A stretch of 64,000 nt of DNA from Thiocystis violascens DSM 198 (GTDB lineage Bacteria; Pseudomonadota; Gammaproteobacteria; Chromatiales; Chromatiaceae): contig NC_018012.1 of NCBI RefSeq assembly GCF_000227745.2, positions 930,001-994,000 of the forward strand, written 5' to 3'. Numbering within the stretch: the stretch's first letter is position 1; every line of letters begins with the position of its first letter. The notes under the pieces were generated by a model. It was given only the letters and a program-made list of their open reading frames with translations. It was not told where the DNA came from and searched no databases. Positions 1 to 8,320 of this stretch are shown piece by piece. The position numbers were made by a program, and so were the translations under genes.

Positions 1-1
1 C

Positions 2-589
2 CCGGAGCAGGCGATCAGCGAGCACTTGGCGGTAACCGGCGCGATCGACAGCGGCACGACACCGGAAGGCATCACGTTCGCCCAGGGCATGATGAACGTC
101 GGTCAGACCATGGGCGTGCCCATCCTGCGCGAGCTGAAAAAATGGACCCCAGCGACCCGTGACGTGCCCCCTTCGACTTCGCTCAGGACAGGCCCTTCGA
201 CTTCGCTCAGGGCGAGCGGCGCGCTCGAAATCCGCGACGCCCCACCCGGCGCTTCCTGTCCGGTGGTGGAAACGATGCGCGGGGCGGATTTCGCGCTGCT
301 CGTCACCGAGCCGACGCCCTTCGGTCTGCACGATCTGAAACAGGTCGCCGCCATCGCCCACGACTTGGGCATTCCCGCCGGCGTGGTGGTCAACCGCGAC
401 GGCATCGGCGACGACGCCGTTGGCACCTGGTGCGCCGACAGCGGACTGCCGATTCTGCTGCGCATCCCGATGGAGCGGCGCATCGCCGTGGCCATCGCCA
501 GCGGTCGAACCTTGGTGGACGCCGCGCCCGACTACCGGCCCGGCTTCCACGACCTTCTGGAGCGCATCGTCGCCGGGGTGAACCCATGA
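2..589 (+). CDS. MinD-superfamily ATPase with ferredoxin insert, C-terminal part (5' cut by window)
   Basis: The frame is open from the first bases, so the P-loop and any Cys clusters lie upstream of the window. The visible part aligns by eye with the C-terminal half of the next gene: RDAPPGASCPVVET (switch II-like Asp and the GASCPV segment), then ALLVTEPTPFGLHDL, typical of MinD/Mrp-like ATPases that carry 4Fe-4S ferredoxin modules. Such proteins come in tandem pairs and are thought to handle Fe-S or metal cofactors in anaerobes. The stop overlaps the next start (ATGA), indicating translational coupling. A block of about 20 residues rich in Ser, Thr and Pro, around residues 48-70 of the visible part, is encoded by two copies of a dispersed repeat and is absent from the partner protein. 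The TTG at 26 is only an internal codon. Confidence 0.85.
   Translation, partial: PEQAISEHLAVTGAIDSGTTPEGITFAQGMMNVGQTMGVPILRELKKWTPATRDVPPSTSLRTGPSTSLRASGALEIRDAPPGASCPVVETMRGADFALLVTEPTPFGLHDLKQVAAIAHDLGIPAGVVVNRDGIGDDAVGTWCADSGLPILLRIPMERRIAVAIASGRTLVDAAPDYRPGFHDLLERIVAGVNP
167..212. repeat. Two tandem copies of a dispersed 20-bp repeat inside a coding region
   Basis: The core ccttcgacttcgctcagg occurs twice, at about 168-187 and 194-211. It belongs to the same family as the two hairpins at 50327-50446, whose loops carry the same core in both orientations. Here both copies are read in frame within the ATPase gene. Confidence 0.75.
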
Positions 590-1488
590 AACAGCTCGTC
601 ATTCTCAGCGGCAAGGGCGGCACCGGCAAAACCAGCGTCACCGCGGCCTTCGCCCATCTGGCGTCCCAGGGGCCGTTCGCCGACCGGATTCTGTTGGCCG
701 ACGCCGATGTGGACGCCGCCAATCTGGAACTCGTCCTCCAGCCGCGCCGGCTCGACACCCAGCCGTTTCGCGGCGGCCAAGTGGCCGTGATCGACGACGA
801 CACCTGCATGCGCTGTGGCGACTGCGAATCGGTCTGCCGCTTCGACGCCATCGTCGAGATCGACGGGGGCTGGGCGATCGACCCCATCGCCTGCGACGGT
901 TGCGCCGCTTGCGTCTATCAATGTCCGACCGAAAGCATCGCCATGCAGGAACAGACGGTCGGCGAATGCGCCCGATCCGACAGCCGTTATGGACCGCTCC
1001 ATCATGCCAATCTGTCTCCGGGTCAGGAAAATTCCGGCAAGCTGGTCACCCAGGTCCGGCAGCGCGCCCGCCAGCACGCACTGGACGAGCAGCGCGAGTT
1101 GGTGATCGTGGATGGCCCGCCCGGCATCGGCTGTCCGGTGATTGCCGCCGTGTCTGGCGCGGATCTGGCGCTGTTGGTGACCGAACCGACGGTCTCCGGC
1201 ATCCATGACCTGCGTCGCGCGCTGCAAACCGTCCAGCACTTTGGCGTTCCGGCACTGGTTTGCATCAACAAGGCCGATGTCTATCCGGACGGCGCGCGCG
1301 AGATCGAAGCCGATTGCGCCGCGCAAGGGATCGCCACGGTCGGCCGGATTCCCTTCGACCTGACCGTCGCCAGCGCCATGGTCGCGGGCGAGGCGGTGAC
1401 CGTCTATCGCCCCGACGCCCCCGCCAGCCTCGCGCTGTCCGCGCTGTGGGAGCGCGTCGTACCCTTCCTGTTGGAAGCGCCGGCATGA
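586..1488 (+). CDS. MinD-superfamily P-loop ATPase with inserted 2[4Fe-4S] ferredoxin domain
   Basis: A 300-residue soluble ATPase. The deviant Walker A GKGGTGKT is at residues 9-16 and the ADADVDAANLE segment at about 38-48. An inserted ferredoxin has Cys 74/77/80/84 (CxxCxxCxxxC) and Cys 103/106/109/113 followed by Pro, enough for two 4Fe-4S clusters. The distal VDGPPGIGCPV and LLVTEPT motifs are intact. The ATG overlaps the upstream stop (ATGA); longer in-frame starts are shadows of the upstream gene. Together with the upstream paralog and the NifX-like gene this is a recurrent trio in sulfur and photosynthetic anaerobes, and a role in assembling or moving an Fe-S or metallocofactor is inferred. 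The exact client is unknown. Confidence 0.9.
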   Translation: MKQLVILSGKGGTGKTSVTAAFAHLASQGPFADRILLADADVDAANLELVLQPRRLDTQPFRGGQVAVIDDDTCMRCGDCESVCRFDAIVEIDGGWAIDPIACDGCAACVYQCPTESIAMQEQTVGECARSDSRYGPLHHANLSPGQENSGKLVTQVRQRARQHALDEQRELVIVDGPPGIGCPVIAAVSGADLALLVTEPTVSGIHDLRRALQTVQHFGVPALVCINKADVYPDGAREIEADCAAQGIATVGRIPFDLTVASAMVAGEAVTVYRPDAPASLALSALWERVVPFLLEAPA

Positions 1489-1553
1489 CCGCACGAAAAA
1501 CCCTTTGAACAACTCACCTTTGAACAACCTAATCAACAACCAGGAAACTTGAG

Positions 1554-1925
1554 ATGAAAATTGCCATTACCGCCGAAACCAGCCAGGGACTCGACAGCCA
1601 GGTTGCCCAACATTTTGGACACGCGCCCTATTTCATTCTGGTAGACATTGAAGACGGTGCGGTGACCGCGACGCGGGACATCGCCAATCCCTTCGCCGAA
1701 GCCCATCAGCCGGGCGAAATCCCGGAGTTCATCCGGCAACAGAACGCCGAGGTCATGTTGAGTGGCGGCATGGGCGGACGCGCCATCGAGTTCTTTACGC
1801 AGGCCGGCATCAAAACCGCCACCGGCGCGACGGGCACGGTGCGCGAATCGCTGGAAAAGTATCTCGGCGGCACCCTCGTCGCCGCCGCGCCCTGCGCCGA
1901 GAGCGTGGCGCACGGGCACGGCTGA
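1554..1925 (+). CDS. NifX/NafY-family (dinitrogenase Fe-Mo cofactor-binding type) protein
   Basis: A 123-residue single-domain protein starting MKIAITAE, with DSQVAQHFGHAPYF near the N-terminus and LSGGMGGRAIEFF in the middle, the usual pattern of the NifX/NifB C-terminal fold. Members bind Fe-S or Fe-Mo cofactor precursors. Stand-alone versions next to MinD-type ferredoxin ATPases are not necessarily linked to nitrogenase, and no nif gene is visible here. A good ribosome site (aggaaa) precedes the ATG. It lies 65 bases after the ATPase on the same strand and is probably cotranscribed. The C-terminus ends in a short His/Gly tail (HGHG), a possible metal ligand. Confidence 0.88.
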   Translation: MKIAITAETSQGLDSQVAQHFGHAPYFILVDIEDGAVTATRDIANPFAEAHQPGEIPEFIRQQNAEVMLSGGMGGRAIEFFTQAGIKTATGATGTVRESLEKYLGGTLVAAAPCAESVAHGHG

Positions 1926-1957
1926 ACCGGAGACGCGCGGTTGAGACGGAGCATCCC

Positions 1958-2896
1958 TTGACGGCCTTCATCCTGACCGCCGGTCTCCTCGCGGCCGGTG
2001 TCGCCCTGACGCCGGCCCTGTTGCATCGCGTCTACCGGGCGCCGCGCATCCGCGAGCAGGGCACGCCCGCCGCGCTCGCCCTGCCCTACCGCAGCCTACG
2101 TATTCCGACCGTCAACGGCAAAACCCTGTTCGCCTGGCTGGTCTCGCCCGCCGAGCCCGCCGAACCCCTGCCCGCGGTGATCGTGCTGCATGGCTGGGGC
2201 GGCAACGCGGAACAGATGCTGCCCTTCGCCGCCCCGCTGCATCGCGAGGGCTATGCCGTGCTGCTGATCGACGCCCGCAATCATGGCCGGAGCGATACCG
2301 ACGGATTCTCTTCCCTGCCGCGCTTCGCCGAGGATCTGGAACACGGACTCGACTGGCTCGCGCGCCAACCGGGCATCGACCCCAGGCGCCTGGCGCTGCT
2401 CGGACACTCGGTGGGCGCCGGCGCGGTGCTGCTCTTAGCGTCGCGCCGCCGCGATCTGGCCGCCGTCATCAGCATTGCCGCCTTCGCCCATCCGGAGCAA
2501 CTTATGCGCCGGCAGTTTCGCGGCAACCGGATTCCCTGGACATTGGGCTGGCTGGTCATGCGCTGGGTCGAGCGAACCATCCAGGCGCGTTTCGACGACA
2601 TCGCCCCCTGCCGGAGCATCCGGCACGTCACCTGCCCGGTGCTGTTGGTTCATGGCGAGACGGATTCGCGGGTTCCACCCGAGGACGCGGAGTGCATTTA
2701 CGCCAATCGGCGAGATGCCTCGACTGAATTGCTGATACTTCCCGACACGGATCACGACTCCATCGACGCCATCGAAACGCATGCCGATGCGCTGCTCGCA
2801 TTCCTCGGGAAAACCTGTCGCGGAGTGCTCCCGGTACCTCCCCAGGGGAAGGACGCGACGCGATTTTCGGACAGGCCGTTACCGCGACGGGTCTGA
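1958..2896 (+). CDS. Alpha/beta hydrolase, membrane-anchored
   Basis: A 312-residue serine hydrolase with a TTG start behind a GGAG-like ribosome site (about 1945-1951). Residues 3-22 form one hydrophobic N-terminal segment, probably a membrane anchor. The fold signatures are HGWGGNAEQ (oxyanion region, about 78-86), nucleophile elbow GHSVGAG with Ser151, acid Asp236 in HGETDSRV and catalytic His266 in DTDHDS. The family includes esterases and peptidases; the substrate cannot be read from sequence. It follows the NifX-like gene by 32 bases on the same strand, so it may be the last gene of that operon although its function need not be related. Confidence 0.85.
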   Translation: MTAFILTAGLLAAGVALTPALLHRVYRAPRIREQGTPAALALPYRSLRIPTVNGKTLFAWLVSPAEPAEPLPAVIVLHGWGGNAEQMLPFAAPLHREGYAVLLIDARNHGRSDTDGFSSLPRFAEDLEHGLDWLARQPGIDPRRLALLGHSVGAGAVLLLASRRRDLAAVISIAAFAHPEQLMRRQFRGNRIPWTLGWLVMRWVERTIQARFDDIAPCRSIRHVTCPVLLVHGETDSRVPPEDAECIYANRRDASTELLILPDTDHDSIDAIETHADALLAFLGKTCRGVLPVPPQGKDATRFSDRPLPRRV

Positions 2897-3137
2897 ACGA
2901 TTCGGCCCGGTCTGTCTGGAAGATCCGGCCAGCGATCCGAGCGAACGGATCGGCAGCGGATAGGGAACGCGGGAGAGGATCGTCGAGAGATCAGATCGAT
3001 GGGCGAATGAGCCGCAGCGTCCCCAACGTCTCCGGCCGTCCCCGCAGATGCCGGTGCGGCAAGGAGGCGATTCGATCATCGTGGCGGTTTCATGCAAGGT
3101 TTGATCGAATGTAACCCACGATGCCCCAGGATGAAAC

Positions 3138-3159
3138 GGGCGATTCGCCTGGATCGCCC
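3138..3159. terminator. Inverted repeat between convergent genes
   Basis: gggcgat (3138-3144) pairs with atcgccc (3153-3159) across an 8-base loop. It lies just past the stop of the minus-strand beta-barrel gene. There is no clear T-run, so a terminator role is only possible. The rest of 2897-3180 shows nothing recognisable. Confidence 0.35.
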
Positions 3160-3180
3160 ACCTCCCCTCCCGAGCGTCCC

Positions 3181-4338
3181 TCAAAATCGCATCGGCAGCG
3201 ACAGATTCACCGAATAGTCCGGGGCGTCATCGGTCAGTCCGATGCCCAGGCTGACGGAGAGCAGGGTGCGCCGCCCGAGGATCGAGGAGGCGCCCAAGGC
3301 CAGGACGCTGCTCACTTGGTCGCTGCCGGCGATCCGATGGCCATTGATTTCGACTTCCCCGCTGAAACTTTGCACCAATGCCAGACTCAGGGATGTCTCG
3401 GGGCTCGCCGCCAGCGAGACTCCCAGCAAGAGTCCCCATTGGTCGCCAGGCTTGATGTCGTCCTTTTCAAACGTCGTGGTGTAGGAAAGCGACGTCGTGA
3501 AGGCGAGCGGATCCTGTCGCTTGAGCGCGGTCAGCCCGAAGCGCAACTCGTTGTAGCCGATCCCCATGGGCACGACCCCGTCCATCTGGTCGCCGGTATC
3601 GGTATCCCAGGTCACGCGCCCGACCAGGTCGGGACGCCAGCCGCGCTCGCGCAGCAGGGTGGTTGCGAACCCGACCTTGATGTCCCCCACGGAACTCCCC
3701 TGATTGCTCGTCTCATTGACTCCAGTGAGCCCAACGGGTAGCACCAGGGATTGATCGACCCACCGGTAAGGGAGATCCAATTCAAACTGGGACGAAAAAG
3801 GCAGACCGGCACGTATCCTCAGTCCCAGATCGAACTCGTTGCGGCGCGTCAACGCCCGCCGGATGCCGATCGCGCCATCCGCGACGATCAGCATCGACTG
3901 GTCGGATTCACGCCGGACGTAATTGAAATTTGGCTCCACGTCGAACTGTTTGGGACCGAGCAGAAGCGCGCCTTCGGCGGTCAGGGTCCGTTCGAGTGCG
4001 CGTTCGGCCGCCAGTTCGTCGACCGCGATCGCGCCAGGGCCCGCCGCCTTGGGTGCGCCGACGGCGGGCGCGGATGGCGTCCGTTCCGAGCCAGGCGACG
4101 CCACGGACGTTTTTGCCGCCCACGATTCGTCTCCCGTTGGCGAGCGGCTGGCGCGTTGTTGCTCCAGTTCCTTGACGCGCTGGAGCAACTCGTCAACCGT
4201 GCGGCGCAGCGAGTCGATCTCGGCATTGACTCCGGACGGCGCAGCCAACGCAGCCCACGGATGACTTAACGCCATGGCCAGGACGATAAACGAGGCAGCG
4301 GCCGCGCGGCGTGGGTATTCCTGTCTTCGCATTTCCAT
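3181..4338 (-). CDS. Outer-membrane beta-barrel protein with N-terminal coiled coil
   Basis: About 385 residues. The N-terminus (MEMRRQ, then a hydrophobic stretch ending in ALA) is a signal peptide. It is followed by a short coiled coil (EIDSLRRTVDELLQRVKELEQQ) and a Pro/Ala-rich linker, then alternating amphipathic strands ending in a terminal aromatic residue (SLPMRF), as expected for BAM-inserted barrels. It resembles the putative beta-barrel porin/'transporter' group. I chose the start at 4338 because a ggaaag ribosome site precedes it and the signal peptide begins there; the open frame extends 26 codons further up into the preceding gene. It is the third gene of the operon with the VpsR-like regulator and the PEP-CTERM-like protein, which suggests export of a surface or matrix component. 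That role is inference. Confidence 0.75.
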   Translation of the reverse strand: MEMRRQEYPRRAAAASFIVLAMALSHPWAALAAPSGVNAEIDSLRRTVDELLQRVKELEQQRASRSPTGDESWAAKTSVASPGSERTPSAPAVGAPKAAGPGAIAVDELAAERALERTLTAEGALLLGPKQFDVEPNFNYVRRESDQSMLIVADGAIGIRRALTRRNEFDLGLRIRAGLPFSSQFELDLPYRWVDQSLVLPVGLTGVNETSNQGSSVGDIKVGFATTLLRERGWRPDLVGRVTWDTDTGDQMDGVVPMGIGYNELRFGLTALKRQDPLAFTTSLSYTTTFEKDDIKPGDQWGLLLGVSLAASPETSLSLALVQSFSGEVEINGHRIAGSDQVSSVLALGASSILGRRTLLSVSLGIGLTDDAPDYSVNLSLPMRF

Positions 4339-5876
4339 GATGACTTTCCCGATCGGTGAGTGACTGTGGTTATCGAAAATCCGGGGCACCGCAGCAGCAT
4401 CAGGGCGAATCCACACGCGATCAGTGCAATGGTGGCGGGCAGCGGAATCGCCCCATGCCAGTTCTCGAGATCGAGAGGCGCGGCGATTCCGGCAAATGCG
4501 AGCATGCCGTTGACGGGCGCATCGAATGACGCATTCCAGAGGTTCTTGCTCAAGGCAAGGTCATCGACGCCGAGGAACAACTCCGGCAGATACGTTGAGT
4601 CCATGGTCAACAGATCGGCGAGTCCATCGAGCCATCCGGAACGGTCCGGATTCACGTCCAGAATATTGAGAATCGGCGCGAACAGATTGAATCCCTGGAA
4701 CTGAAACAGGCTGTCCTCAAGGACCAGCGCGGGCAGGCTGGCGCTGAGCAGTGGCGCGCCTTGGCTGTCTGTCAGTGTCAGGGTGCCACCGACAAAATAG
4801 CGCCGCCCATCCGACTCACCGAAGTAGCGAAAATCGCCGATCTCGATCTTGCCGCCAGAGAGCAGCGCATCGTCGGCCTGGTCAGGGAGAACGCCGCCGC
4901 TCCAATTGATTGGAAGCGGGTCGAAGCGAAGGATGCCGGTTTCGGGATCCCAGTACACTCGCGGGGCATCCTCGCCTTCAGGCACAGGACGGGAGCCAAC
5001 GCCGGACAGAACCGGAAGGCTTGCCCGTGGCGCCGCCGCGATCGAGACCTCGGCGCGGGTGTCGACAATACGCAGTGAGATGGATTGTTCGCTCGCGGGC
5101 AGGGCGATGGATGTTTGAAGCAGGATGCCAGGCGCGAAGACCAGCGAGTCGCCGACCCAACCCTGGAAAGCGCTTGAATCAAGGCCATCGAAGACGCGGA
5201 GGCTGGCCTCCCCATCCTCCAGCCAGGCGAGCAGGCTCACCTCCCCGAGACTTTGTTCCTGCCCGGTCGCTGATACCTGAAAGAACTGGACTCGCTGGCT
5301 AACCAAGGCCAGTCCGCCGATCGGCTCCACGTCCAGAATCAGCCAATCGTCCAGGTACCAGCTCAGATTGAGCGAAGAGCCGCCGTTCGAACCGTTCAGG
5401 ATTGCGCCATCCAGCACGCCCTGGCTGACCGTGCCCGCGCGCGCGAACAGTAATTCGGCAAAACTCGCGGCCGCCAACGTCTCGCTGCTCCCGCGAAAGA
5501 CGACGAGTGGTTCATCTGGTGCAATCGCCCCCCCGACGACAACCTGGTCCGCGACAATCGCCGACAGATCCACACTCGATCCGGCTTGGTAGAGGCTGAT
5601 GCCATTGGTCGCCAGAACCGGAAGCCCGAGAGCATCCTGGATGGCACGCACTGTCGTCGACATGGACACGGCCACACTATTTGTTGCCACGCTCGCGTAA
5701 GCGGCTGGATTGGCGATCAGAGTGGGCTGACCGCCGGAAATCGTCACCAGAGTAATGATGTTGCTCGCGGTCCGCGCACTGGGGATTTCTCCAGCGGGAG
5801 CGCTGCCCATCCAGGAACTCAGGACGCCAACGATGAGCATCCAGGACTTCCCGAAACCGCTTCGACCCGATGCCAT
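4266..5876 (-). CDS. Exported protein with PEP-CTERM-like C-terminal sorting signal
   Basis: About 536 residues. It has an N-terminal signal peptide (MASGRSGFGKSW, then a hydrophobic core ending SAPAG) and a long Ser/Gly/Ala-rich beta-type body with no recognised enzyme motif. Near the end IPLPATIALIACGFALMLLR matches the architecture of PEP-CTERM variants: an xPLPA motif, a hydrophobic helix and a basic residue. The start at 5876 has a tgaggcg ribosome site and lies 7 bases after the regulator's stop. The reading frame runs about 36 hydrophilic residues past the sorting signal and overlaps the next gene by about 70 bases. A one-base difference in the G-run at 4383-4386 would stop the protein right after the signal (stop at 4370-4372). 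Function unknown; extracellular matrix is likely. Confidence 0.7.
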   Translation of the reverse strand: MASGRSGFGKSWMLIVGVLSSWMGSAPAGEIPSARTASNIITLVTISGGQPTLIANPAAYASVATNSVAVSMSTTVRAIQDALGLPVLATNGISLYQAGSSVDLSAIVADQVVVGGAIAPDEPLVVFRGSSETLAAASFAELLFARAGTVSQGVLDGAILNGSNGGSSLNLSWYLDDWLILDVEPIGGLALVSQRVQFFQVSATGQEQSLGEVSLLAWLEDGEASLRVFDGLDSSAFQGWVGDSLVFAPGILLQTSIALPASEQSISLRIVDTRAEVSIAAAPRASLPVLSGVGSRPVPEGEDAPRVYWDPETGILRFDPLPINWSGGVLPDQADDALLSGGKIEIGDFRYFGESDGRRYFVGGTLTLTDSQGAPLLSASLPALVLEDSLFQFQGFNLFAPILNILDVNPDRSGWLDGLADLLTMDSTYLPELFLGVDDLALSKNLWNASFDAPVNGMLAFAGIAAPLDLENWHGAIPLPATIALIACGFALMLLRCPGFSITTVTHRSGKSSWKCEDRNTHAARPLPRLSSWPWR

Positions 5877-5883
5877 GGTCGCC

Positions 5884-7356
5884 TCAACGCACTTTGTGCA
5901 GTTGACGAGCGTCAAATGGCAAGACCTGCTGACCATTGAGTGGACGCCGGATCTGGATGCCCGTCTCGACCGGTGACGAAGCCTCCAGATCGGTATCGAG
6001 ATTGATGTCATATTTCCGGATCAGCCGATAGAGCGTTGCGCGGGTCACGTCCATGCGTCGCGCGGCCTCGGAAACATTGCCGCCGGTCTGCCGCAGGATT
6101 CGGGTCAATAATTCATGCTCGGCGCGGGATCGGGCATCGTTCAGCGAACCGCCGTTACCAGCCCTCGCGAGATCGCCCAACCCAAGATCATTCGCGCCAA
6201 TCAACGGCCGCTCGCAAGTAATCACGGCACGACGCACACGGTTGATGAGTTCTCGCACATTCCCCGGCCAGGCGTGCGACCGCATCGCCTTCCAGGCATT
6301 CTGGCCAAAATCCTTGACTTTGTGGGTTCGCTCGTGGAGATGGGTTTGGAAGGCGTGGCGGGCGAGGATCTCGATATCCTCGATCCGTTCCCGCAGAGGC
6401 GGCAACGTCAAGCACAGGACATTCAGCCGATAATAGAGATCCTCGCGGAACCGGCCTTCCTTGACCGCGCGTTCGAGATTGGCATTGGTTGCCGCGATGA
6501 CTCGCAGATCCAGATCGATTTCGGCATATCCGCCGACGCGCTGCACCCGATGCTCCTGTAGTACGCGCAGTAGGTTGACCTGTTGCTCGGACGGCAGATC
6601 TCCAATCTCATCGAGAAAGATGGTTCCCGTATTGGCCGCTTCGAGCTTTCCGATCACCCGTCGCTCGGCCCCTGTGAACGCACCTTTTTCGTAGCCAAAC
6701 AATTCCGATTGGATCAATGACGCCGGTAAAGCTCCGCAGTTCACCGTCACGAGCGGGCCTGTGCCGCGTCTCGACAGGGCGTGAATGGCGGAGGCGGTCA
6801 GCTCCTTGCCGGTTCCGGTCTCGCCAATGATCAGCACCGGGGCATCCGGTACCGCAAAGGTGATAATGGATCGTCTGACCGCCTTGATGGCGTCGCTGAT
6901 ACCGACGATACCGAATTGCGCGGACGCGTCGCGATCGATCTCACTCATCTTTTGGCGAAGCTCGGTCATTCCGTGAGCGCGTCCAAGCGTCACGGCCAAC
7001 CGTTCAAAGGGCACTGGCAGAGTACTGAAGTCATAGCAGAATCGCGCAATGGCGCGACGTATTTCCGCATGCTGTAGGTGCTGGGGAGCGATCAGCGCAA
7101 TCCAGTTGAGGTCGCTTCCGGAAATATCGACCAACTGCGGAAGCAACTGTGCGCCGGTCTCCGGATCGCTGATTTCAACGAGCCCGACCGAGAGTTCGCG
7201 ACCATGACAGATCTCGGTTACCTGGCCGAGATCATCCGCAATATAGGCGTTCCAGCCCGCTTCGCAGAGATGTTGCGTCAACCCGGTCCGAGGCGGACTG
7301 GCGACATAGATCAGATTTCGCACACGAGTCGAATAGGCACTTCCATTCGTTTGCAT
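5884..7356 (-). CDS. Sigma-54-dependent regulator, VpsR-like
   Basis: 490 residues. The N-terminal 140 residues are a receiver-like domain without the usual acidic pocket and resemble Vibrio VpsR (RNLIYVASPP, then CYDFSTLPVP and LGRAHGM). The central AAA+ domain has Walker A GETGTGKE (about 177-184) and the sigma-54 contact loop GAFTGAE (about 222-228), with an intact FLDEIG Walker B. A C-terminal Fis-type helix-turn-helix (NVSEAARRMDVTRATLYRLI) binds DNA. VpsR in Vibrio responds to cyclic di-GMP and drives biofilm polysaccharide genes. Here the gene leads an operon with two exported proteins, and a PilZ protein lies just upstream, so a cyclic di-GMP-linked surface programme is plausible. A GGAGG ribosome site lies 10 bases before the ATG. 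Confidence 0.88.
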   Translation of the reverse strand: MQTNGSAYSTRVRNLIYVASPPRTGLTQHLCEAGWNAYIADDLGQVTEICHGRELSVGLVEISDPETGAQLLPQLVDISGSDLNWIALIAPQHLQHAEIRRAIARFCYDFSTLPVPFERLAVTLGRAHGMTELRQKMSEIDRDASAQFGIVGISDAIKAVRRSIITFAVPDAPVLIIGETGTGKELTASAIHALSRRGTGPLVTVNCGALPASLIQSELFGYEKGAFTGAERRVIGKLEAANTGTIFLDEIGDLPSEQQVNLLRVLQEHRVQRVGGYAEIDLDLRVIAATNANLERAVKEGRFREDLYYRLNVLCLTLPPLRERIEDIEILARHAFQTHLHERTHKVKDFGQNAWKAMRSHAWPGNVRELINRVRRAVITCERPLIGANDLGLGDLARAGNGGSLNDARSRAEHELLTRILRQTGGNVSEAARRMDVTRATLYRLIRKYDINLDTDLEASSPVETGIQIRRPLNGQQVLPFDARQLHKVR

Positions 7357-7684
7357 TCGTAGTCAGCCTCCTTCCCTCTTCATGCACACTCAGGGGACTC
7401 AGCAATTCCTGATGTCGAGATCTGCGCCGGAAGATAAGGAGGGCTTCGCTTGACCCGCCCCTGTTCGCCGAACGCAGTTTCTCAAAATCGAAGCAATCTT
7501 CAGCCAGGCAATCGAGTTCATTGGCGACAGAATAAACGAGGAAGATACACTCAAGTATCCGGGGAACTACTCATTCCCAAACGCGCCACGACATCCCTGC
7601 GGATACCTGCAATACAAGCGGAAGCCGCCGACAAAGCGTCCGTCGGGGATCGCGCCGGAAAGCGGAAAGACCCGGAATGCGGAA
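7357..7684. other. Intergenic region upstream of the VpsR-like operon
   Basis: 328 bases without a convincing gene. It should hold the promoter of the minus-strand operon, but no clear -24/-12 or -35/-10 pair was recognised. The plus-strand open frame crossing it (from 7450) has low-complexity composition and runs into the PilZ gene in antisense. Confidence 0.5.
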
Positions 7685-7996
7685 TCAGCCGAATTGAATC
7701 AACAAGTTTTCGATCATTTGCCCGTTCGATGCGTCGAGATCGCGAAACATCAAACCCAAACCGCTTCCGAAGCGGTGGACCACAAAGGCCGAGAGCAGGA
7801 TGTCCTGGCCGCCAGCCGACAGATCAAGCGCGATCTGAACCTCGACGCAGCCATGAGCGGGCACGGGGGCGCGCGTTTCGACAAACATCCCGCCTCTGCC
7901 GACATTGACGGTGAAACCTGAATGGTTTGTTTGATCCTGGAAACGTAGGCGCACGGGGAGAGTGATGTCGACACGCTGTCCAAGCCGGTGATCCAT
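7685..7996 (-). CDS. PilZ-domain protein (putative cyclic di-GMP receptor)
   Basis: 103 residues from the chosen start MDHRLGQR. RLGQR supplies the two arginines of the PilZ RxxxR motif, and VNVGRGGMFVE occupies the place of the (D/N)xSxxG motif, with Gly instead of Ser (NxGxxG). The rest alternates beta strands ending in MFRDL and a short helix, the expected PilZ barrel. An upstream in-frame start at 8077 would add 27 basic residues; the shorter form begins directly at the conserved motif. Single-domain PilZ proteins act as cyclic di-GMP-responsive adaptors in motility or surface secretion. The Ser-to-Gly change may weaken ligand binding. Confidence 0.8.
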   Translation of the reverse strand: MDHRLGQRVDITLPVRLRFQDQTNHSGFTVNVGRGGMFVETRAPVPAHGCVEVQIALDLSAGGQDILLSAFVVHRFGSGLGLMFRDLDASNGQMIENLLIQFG

Positions 7997-8113
7997 CGAT
8001 TTCACTCGCTTTCTGGCATGCCTCGCGTCGCTCGCGCGGAACGCCTCGGTGGCAAGAGAGATTGCCCGACGATCCAAGGCCCGGCAATCTCGGACGATAC
8101 GCGGTCATGCCGG

Positions 8114-8320
8114 TTAATTGACCGGCGGGGATGGGGGGGAATAGCGAGAATTGCGCGCGTCTCGCCGAATCGGCGCGGCGAGCACTTCCCAGTGGTTCGC
8201 GGAGGCCGCTTCTCTCCAGCGCACCGCCTCTTGCTTGACCTGCGCGGAGACCGATAAGAGTGTTCCTGGAGTCAAGAGCGTTCCTGGAATCGCCCCTTGG
8301 ATCTGAGTGTCGATGTTCAT
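8114..8320 (-). CDS. Small hypothetical protein
   Basis: A 68-residue open frame starting MNIDTQIQGAIPGTLL, with a gagg ribosome site 7 bases before this ATG; a second ATG lies two codons upstream. It contains an internal near-repeat (IPGTLLTPGTLL) and a basic, Pro/Ser-rich tail. It lies between the PilZ gene and the FixJ-type regulator on the same strand. No family recognised. It could be a real small protein, but the evidence is only the start context and position. Confidence 0.4.
   Translation of the reverse strand: MNIDTQIQGAIPGTLLTPGTLLSVSAQVKQEAVRWREAASANHWEVLAAPIRRDARNSRYSPPSPPVN

Noticed and set aside
430..585. Longer N-terminus for the second ATPase
   Set aside because: The extension lies in another frame of the upstream gene; the ATG at 586 starts directly at the P-loop domain and overlaps the stop as expected.
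7450..7908. Plus-strand frame of 152 codons with a ggaggg ribosome-like site
   Set aside because: Translation is Arg/Ser/Gln-rich without pattern and its second half is antisense to the PilZ motifs.
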